Shown piece after piece: positions 59,989-64,000 of a stretch of 64,000 bases of DNA. Both the position numbers and the translations under genes were made by a program. The DNA is taken from contig CP081102.1 in the NCBI GenBank assembly GCA_025141835.1, forward strand, positions 1,488,001 to 1,552,000, read 5' to 3'. This DNA is from Rhodobacteraceae bacterium M385 (lineage in GTDB: Bacteria; Pseudomonadota; Alphaproteobacteria; Rhodobacterales; Rhodobacteraceae). Under the pieces are notes generated by a model. It made no database searches. It saw only the letters and a program-made list of their open reading frames with translations, and was not told the origin of the DNA. Position 1 is the first letter of the stretch. Each line of letters begins with the position of its first letter.

Positions 59989-61356
59989 TCAGCCTGCCCC
60001 AAAGATATCGCCCACGAAAGTGGGGAGATCCGTAAAGGATTTGACATTCACGCCTGCATTATCAGCAATCCGACAACCTGTCGGTGCAATTGCTGTCGAA
60101 AAACCAAGTTTCACCGCTTCTTTCAACCGATTTTCCGCCTGAGACACCGGACGGAGCGCTCCTGATAGGGAAAGTTCCCCAAAAACCACGGTTTCGCGGG
60201 GCAGGGCGCTGTCTTCACGGGCCGACAAAAGGGCGGCCGCAACGGCAAGATCGGCGGCGGGTTCAGATATGCGCATCCCGCCTGCGATGTTTAGATAGAC
60301 GTCGAGCCCCTGGAACGAGATGCCCGCGCGCGCTTCCAGCACCGCAAGGATCATCGACAGGCGCGAGCCGTCCCACCCCACAACGGCGCGGCGCGGTTGC
60401 GATAGGTTGGACGGCGCCACAAGGGCCTGGAACTCCACCAGAACCGGGCGCGTGCCCTCAATGCCAGCAAAAACCACCGATCCGGGCGCGGGTTGTTCGC
60501 GGTCGCTCAGGAACAGGGCCGACGGGTTAGAGACCTCGGCCAAGCCCCGGCCCGTCATCTCGAACACGCCAATCTCGTCGGCGGGGCCAAAGCGGTTCTT
60601 GACGGAGCGCAGAATGCGGAACTGATGTCCGCGCTCGCCTTCAAAATACAGGACCGTGTCGACCATGTGTTCCACCACGCGGGGGCCTGCGATCTGACCC
60701 TCTTTGGTGACATGGCCCACCAGCATCACCGATGTGCCACGCCGCTTGGCGAATGTTGTCAGCTCGTGGCTGGACGCGCGGACCTGGCTAACCGAGCCGG
60801 GGGCGCTGTCCACGGTGTCGAGCCACATGGTCTGGATCGAGTCGATGATGGCAAGGTCAGGAGCTTCGGCTTCCAGCGTAGTCAGAATATCGCGCAGGTT
60901 GGTTTCTGAGGCCAACATCACGGCGCTTTCCGACAGGCCAAGGCGTTCGGCGCGCATACGGACCTGCGCTGTCGCTTCCTCGCCCGAGACATAGACAACC
61001 TTCAGCCCCTGACGCGCAAAGGCGGCAGCGGCTTGCAGCAAGAGGGTGGATTTCCCGATACCCGGATCGCCGCCCACCAGCGTGGCCGAGGCGGGCACAA
61101 GGCCGCCGCCCAAGACACGGTCCAACTCGGCCACGCCGGCCGATTGCCGCGGCGGCGGGGTTTCCTTGGTGCGCAGATCCTTCAGGATCATTTTCTTTCC
61201 CTTGGCCGAGCCAAGGGCCGCTTTGCCCGGCCCGGTGCCAAGGGGTGTTTCTTCGCGGATGGTGTTCCACTCGCCGCAATCATCACAGCGGCCGGACCAT
61301 TTCTTATGGGTTGTGCCGCAGTTGGAGCAGGTGAATTGTGTGACCGGTTTTGCCAT
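59989..61356 (-). CDS. radA: DNA repair protein RadA/Sms
   Basis: A RecA-like branch-migration helicase, 455 residues. An N-terminal zinc finger has FTCSNCGTTHKKWSGRC, then DCGEW. Walker A is GGDPGIGKST near residue 90, the RadA signature KNRFG is near 250 (SVKNRFGPADEIG), and a Lon-protease-like C-terminal domain follows. The gene is followed in the same direction by cvpA. Confidence 0.96.
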   Translation of the reverse strand: MAKPVTQFTCSNCGTTHKKWSGRCDDCGEWNTIREETPLGTGPGKAALGSAKGKKMILKDLRTKETPPPRQSAGVAELDRVLGGGLVPASATLVGGDPGIGKSTLLLQAAAAFARQGLKVVYVSGEEATAQVRMRAERLGLSESAVMLASETNLRDILTTLEAEAPDLAIIDSIQTMWLDTVDSAPGSVSQVRASSHELTTFAKRRGTSVMLVGHVTKEGQIAGPRVVEHMVDTVLYFEGERGHQFRILRSVKNRFGPADEIGVFEMTGRGLAEVSNPSALFLSDREQPAPGSVVFAGIEGTRPVLVEFQALVAPSNLSQPRRAVVGWDGSRLSMILAVLEARAGISFQGLDVYLNIAGGMRISEPAADLAVAAALLSAREDSALPRETVVFGELSLSGALRPVSQAENRLKEAVKLGFSTAIAPTGCRIADNAGVNVKSFTDLPTFVGDIFGAG

Positions 61357-61401
61357 GCACAGCCTTTAGACGAGGACGCCGAAGAGGGGAATAGCCCGCG
61401 T

Positions 61402-61854
61402 TCAGCCACGCGCCTTGGCCGCGCGGGCCGTTAACATCGAAATCGCCAGCGACGCCAAGACACAGGCCGTGAACAGCCACAGGCCCCAAGCGGTTTCAAC
61501 GCGGCCCACGGAAAGCCCCTTGGCCAGTGTTACATAGACCGCGATCAGGAAGACGTCGGCCATGGCCAGTTTCCCTGCGATTTCCAACGCGGGGAGCAGG
61601 CGGGCGGGGGCGCGGGACAGGTGGATCAGCGTAAGGCAGATGGTTTTCGCCATGGGCGCCACCAGCGCCAGAAGGGCCACAAGCGCGGTCAGGGCGTATT
61701 CCCCGTCGCCCCAAAGGGCAGAAAGGCCCGAGAGGATTGAGATTTCCGACAGGCCAAACAGCGGCAGAAGCCCGGCCCGCATTAGCGGCGCCATCCAGGA
61801 GACCGGAAAAGCGATTAGCAAAAGAAGATTGGCAGCGATCAGGGCTTTGGGCAT
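61402..61854 (-). CDS. PqiA-type (paraquat-inducible protein A) membrane protein
   Basis: A 150-residue protein with four hydrophobic helices (about 5-25, 50-70, 95-115, 120-142), matching the PqiA domain as a single unit without the zinc-binding N-terminus of full PqiA. PqiA-type proteins are linked to lipid transport with MCE proteins. Here mlaF and mlaE lie upstream on the same strand, separated by two hypothetical genes, which fits a lipid-transport locus. Confidence 0.82.
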   Translation of the reverse strand: MPKALIAANLLLLIAFPVSWMAPLMRAGLLPLFGLSEISILSGLSALWGDGEYALTALVALLALVAPMAKTICLTLIHLSRAPARLLPALEIAGKLAMADVFLIAVYVTLAKGLSVGRVETAWGLWLFTACVLASLAISMLTARAAKARG

Positions 61855-61896
61855 GGCGGTAGGCGTCTTTCTTGGTGGCGGCGTAGGGCGGCGCTT

Positions 61897-62307
61897 CTAG
61901 TACATCACGCCCAAGGCGGCAAAACCGGAATAGGTAATGATCAGGCTGATAAGGCCGATGACGGCGGCTGTGCGGAGGTGAGGCAGCTTCGGCCAAAATA
62001 CAAACGCCGCGAAGGTCAGAGCAGAGAGCGCCGCAATCCACCAAGCCGGGCCGTCACTTCCGTTGCTCAGCACAGCGGGCACGCCTGTGCCGATGCCCAC
62101 AAGGTTCAGGTCTGCGTCGATGCGCATGGGCCCGTCGGCATAACTACTGAAATCGACAATTCCGAAAACCCAAAGCCCTGCGAGCGAAAGAGGAACAATC
62201 GCGACGGGGTGCCGGGACAGAGCCGCAAAAAGCGCGGCCAAAAACAATGCGCCAATGCTGGCATATTGCCCAAAGATATATGCAATGAGCGCGAGGATAA
62301 CGAGCAT
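61897..62307 (-). CDS. Hypothetical membrane protein
   Basis: A 136-residue protein with hydrophobic segments near 1-30, 33-53, 88-105 and 110-132, and a polar extracytoplasmic loop (SSYADGPMRIDADLNLVG). The family is not recognised. It begins one base after the stop codon of the upstream gene, so the two are coupled. Confidence 0.7.
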   Translation of the reverse strand: MLVILALIAYIFGQYASIGALFLAALFAALSRHPVAIVPLSLAGLWVFGIVDFSSYADGPMRIDADLNLVGIGTGVPAVLSNGSDGPAWWIAALSALTFAAFVFWPKLPHLRTAAVIGLISLIITYSGFAALGVMY

Positions 62308-62736
62308 TCACCAAGTCACTGCGATAGGGATGAAAAGGGCCGCGACAAGGCCTGCGGCGGCGACGAGTGTGGGGATGTCCAAGCCACGGGGCCGCAGGCC
62401 GGTCTTGAAGGCGGAGCGTGTCCAGCCCACCGCCATCCATGCCACCGCGAAGATCCAGACGAAGGACCAAACGCCCGATGCGCGCCAGGGCGTGGGGATA
62501 AGAGCGGGAGCGAGGGCTTCGATCCCACCCAGAAAGATCACGAGGAGGGTCGAGATTAGCAGCAGCAAGTGAAGGGGGCGTAGCGCAGGGTAACGGCGCA
62601 GCTTAATCACCGCAGAGATGACGATCAGCACTGGGATCAGCCGTAGCAGCGCCGCACCGATAAGGATCAACGCGAAAGCGGGGTCCGAGAAGGACATGCC
62701 AAAATCGGCGGCGGTGGGAAGGGGATCGTCAAGCAT
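62308..62736 (-). CDS. Hypothetical membrane protein
   Basis: A 142-residue protein with four hydrophobic helices (about 17-37, 47-67, 78-95, 115-138). The start at 62736 (MLDDPLPTAADFGMS) is the first ATG without the mlaF frame conflict. The family is not recognised. It lies 46 bases after mlaF and directly before another membrane gene; the pair may belong to the lipid-transport operon. Confidence 0.7.
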   Translation of the reverse strand: MLDDPLPTAADFGMSFSDPAFALILIGAALLRLIPVLIVISAVIKLRRYPALRPLHLLLLISTLLVIFLGGIEALAPALIPTPWRASGVWSFVWIFAVAWMAVGWTRSAFKTGLRPRGLDIPTLVAAAGLVAALFIPIAVTW

Positions 62737-62782
62737 GGTTCGGGTCTTGGCCTTGGTTTCAGGGTAAAGGCACGGGAAGGCT

Positions 62783-63526
62783 TTAGCGCAAGGTCTCGAT
62801 CGGGCCGTTAGGGTGCCCGCCGATGAATTGGCGCAGGTACGGATCATCGGCGCTGTCCATGTCACCCACCGGGCCGCGCCAGCGGATCTTGCCATCGTGG
62901 AGCATGGCAACGCTGGTGGCGATGGCCCGAACGGAGCTCATGTCATGGGTGATGGTGATGGTGGTGGCACCCATCTCGGACACGATTTCATGGATCAGGT
63001 CATTGATGACGCCGGACATGATCGGGTCGAGGCCGGTTGTCGGCTCATCGAAGAAGATGATTTCGGGGTCGGCAGCTATGGCCCGCGCGAGGCCCGCGCG
63101 TTTCTGCATCCCGCCTGAGAGTTCGGAGGGGAAGAGATCCGCGGTTTCGGGGGTAAGGCCTACGCGGCGCAGTTTCTCGATCGCGATGTCACGGGCCTCT
63201 TGCCGGGAGGTGCGACCTTGCAGGAGCCGGAAGGCCACATTCTGCCAGATCGGCATGGAATCAAATAGTGCGGCCCCTTGGAAAAGCATCCCGAAGCGGT
63301 CGAGGAAAGCGGGGGTCGAGGCTGTGGGTTTGCCATCAATCCGGATCGTTCCAGCATCGGGCGTGAGGAGGCCGAGGATGCATTTGAGCAGCACGGACTT
63401 CCCCGTGCCCGAGCCGCCAATCACCACGAGGCTTTCGCCCGTGGCCACATCCAGCCTGATGTCTTGAAGGATGTGTTTGGGGCCGAAGGATTTGCTGAGG
63501 CCGGTGAGGGAGATTTTTGGCGTCAT
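62783..63526 (-). CDS. mlaF: ABC transporter ATP-binding protein, MlaF-like
   Basis: A 247-residue ABC ATPase of the phospholipid-transport (Mla/Ttg2) group. Walker A is GGSGTGKSVLLKCILG, the signature is SELSGGMQKRAGLARAIA (the GGMQKR variant is typical of MlaF), Walker B is EIIFFDEPTTGLDPIMSG, and the H-loop is THDMSSVRAIA. mlaE lies upstream on the same strand; an MCE-domain mlaD is not in the window, perhaps beyond the right edge. Confidence 0.92.
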   Translation of the reverse strand: MTPKISLTGLSKSFGPKHILQDIRLDVATGESLVVIGGSGTGKSVLLKCILGLLTPDAGTIRIDGKPTASTPAFLDRFGMLFQGAALFDSMPIWQNVAFRLLQGRTSRQEARDIAIEKLRRVGLTPETADLFPSELSGGMQKRAGLARAIAADPEIIFFDEPTTGLDPIMSGVINDLIHEIVSEMGATTITITHDMSSVRAIATSVAMLHDGKIRWRGPVGDMDSADDPYLRQFIGGHPNGPIETLR

Positions 63527-63548
63527 GAGGGGGGCCTGTGGCGCGCAA

Positions 63549-63598
63549 ATGGGGGCCAGCCCCCATACCCCCGGAGGTGTATGGCCAAGATGAAGGAG
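63549..63598 (-). repeat. Intergenic hairpin-plus-CCCCCGG element
   Basis: ATGGGGGC-CA-GCCCCCAT (63549-63566) followed by ACCCCCGGAGGTGTATGGCC and AAGATGAAGGAG. It is the same layout as the element at 12675-12720 and lies in the mlaE-mlaF spacer. Confidence 0.6.
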
Positions 63599-63629
63599 CC
63601 ACGTTGGCGTGATGGGGAGAGGGCCTGTG

Positions 63630-64000
63630 TCATGCGGAGAAGAACGCCTCGGTCAGCAGGTAGTTGGCCGCGAGGATCAGGATGGAGGCGGAGACGACGG
63701 CAGAGGTGGTGGCGCGCCCCACGCCGCGCGCGCCACGGCCAGAGTTCATGCCGTGATAGCAGCCCATGAGCGCCACAATGAAGCCGAAGGCCGCGCCTTT
63801 CAGAAGGCCGGAGGTGACATCCCAAGTTTGCAGAAAGTCGGAGGTGTTGGAGAGGTAGGCGGCCTCGTTAAAGCCTAGGCGCGTGGTGGAGACGAGGTAG
63901 CCACCGAAGATGCCGATGCTATCGCCCACAGCCACGAGCAGCGGCAGTGTGAGGGTGGCGGCGATCAGGCGCGGGGCGGTGAGGTATTTCATCGGATGGG
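63630..64000 (-). CDS. mlaE: MlaE-type permease, 5' end outside window
   Basis: The frame is open to the right edge, so the N-terminus is missing; 122 residues of the C-terminal part are visible. MKYLTAPRLIAATLTLPLL, a Gly-rich GDSIGIFGGYLV and MGCYHGMNSGRGARGVG with TTSAV match the conserved core of MlaE permeases. Four membrane segments are seen in this part. The product pairs with the MlaF-like ATPase just downstream to move phospholipids across the inner membrane. Confidence 0.92.
   Translation of the reverse strand, partial: HPMKYLTAPRLIAATLTLPLLVAVGDSIGIFGGYLVSTTRLGFNEAAYLSNTSDFLQTWDVTSGLLKGAAFGFIVALMGCYHGMNSGRGARGVGRATTSAVVSASILILAANYLLTEAFFSA

Noticed and set aside
1..64000. tRNA, rRNA and riboswitch genes
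   Set aside because: No cloverleaf with a TTCGA-type T-loop, no rRNA segment and no known riboswitch core was recognised in the intergenic stretches.

Overview
This window is a gene-dense, GC-rich stretch of a chromosome from an alphaproteobacterium of the Rhodobacterales, Roseobacter group. The evidence is the 3-prime end of a gene transfer agent (GTA) cluster followed by cysE, an irr/fabA/fabB/fabI block, a pdhA-pdhB-pdhC operon in which E1-beta carries its own lipoyl domain, a class I aldolase/pgk/gap cluster, and many Rhodobacterales-type small families. I found no tRNA, rRNA, CRISPR array, insertion sequence or prophage apart from the GTA remnant at the left edge.

Layout. 1-4.2 kb: end of the GTA cluster (a large baseplate protein cut by the window edge and a DUF2793 protein), then cysE. 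5.2-8.7 kb, leftward: typA, a GAF histidine kinase and irr. 8.9-12.6 kb, rightward: fabA, a small DUF6525-like gene, an M50 metallopeptidase, fabB and fabI. 12.8-20.8 kb: a catabolic patch with a haloacid dehalogenase, an alpha/beta hydrolase, a serine/threonine dehydratase, pcaD-pcaB, an alcohol dehydrogenase, a mandelate racemase family enzyme and a GntR regulator. 21-24.8 kb: an OmpA-like lipoprotein, an AraC-Ogt repair protein, nth, a RidA protein and a PfkB kinase. 24.8-30.7 kb: a cyclic-nucleotide island with two membrane Popeye/cNMP-binding proteins, a CHASE2 adenylate cyclase, a secreted FecR-domain protein and a TPR/outer-membrane barrel. 30.9-39.4 kb: a divergent sulfotransferase/glycosyltransferase pair, HIT, zinc-finger and DUF2459 proteins, polA, and an MmcQ-to-RluE-like run. 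39.4-53 kb, mostly leftward: central carbon metabolism (pdh operon, ftsB-like, fba, pgk, gap, a 47-residue membrane peptide, a cupin, a second gap, tkt), interrupted by a DUF808 gene. 53.2-64 kb: coiled-coil protein with zapA, an SDR, bioY, then a leftward run of cvpA, purF with two DUF genes, radA, pqiA-like, two membrane genes, and mlaF/mlaE (mlaE cut by the right edge).

The most notable signals are: (1) a dispersed palindrome, GTTAACGNCGTTAAC, with eight copies at 0-1 mismatch and four more at 2 mismatches. It is read in different codon frames as Leu-Thr-x-Leu-Thr or Val-Asn-Asp-Val-Asn, so it appears to be conserved as DNA. (2) The cyclase, Popeye-like, FecR and barrel genes, which look like one envelope-to-second-messenger circuit. 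(3) A roughly 190-residue beta-rich insertion in the GTA baseplate TIM-barrel domain. (4) A 22-23 bp palindromic repeat that forms a perfect inverted pair between two genes and also sits in frame inside polA. (5) Three tandem hairpin repeats with compensatory base changes downstream of the second gap gene. (6) TGTTAGCGNTAACA-like operators in front of both gap genes.
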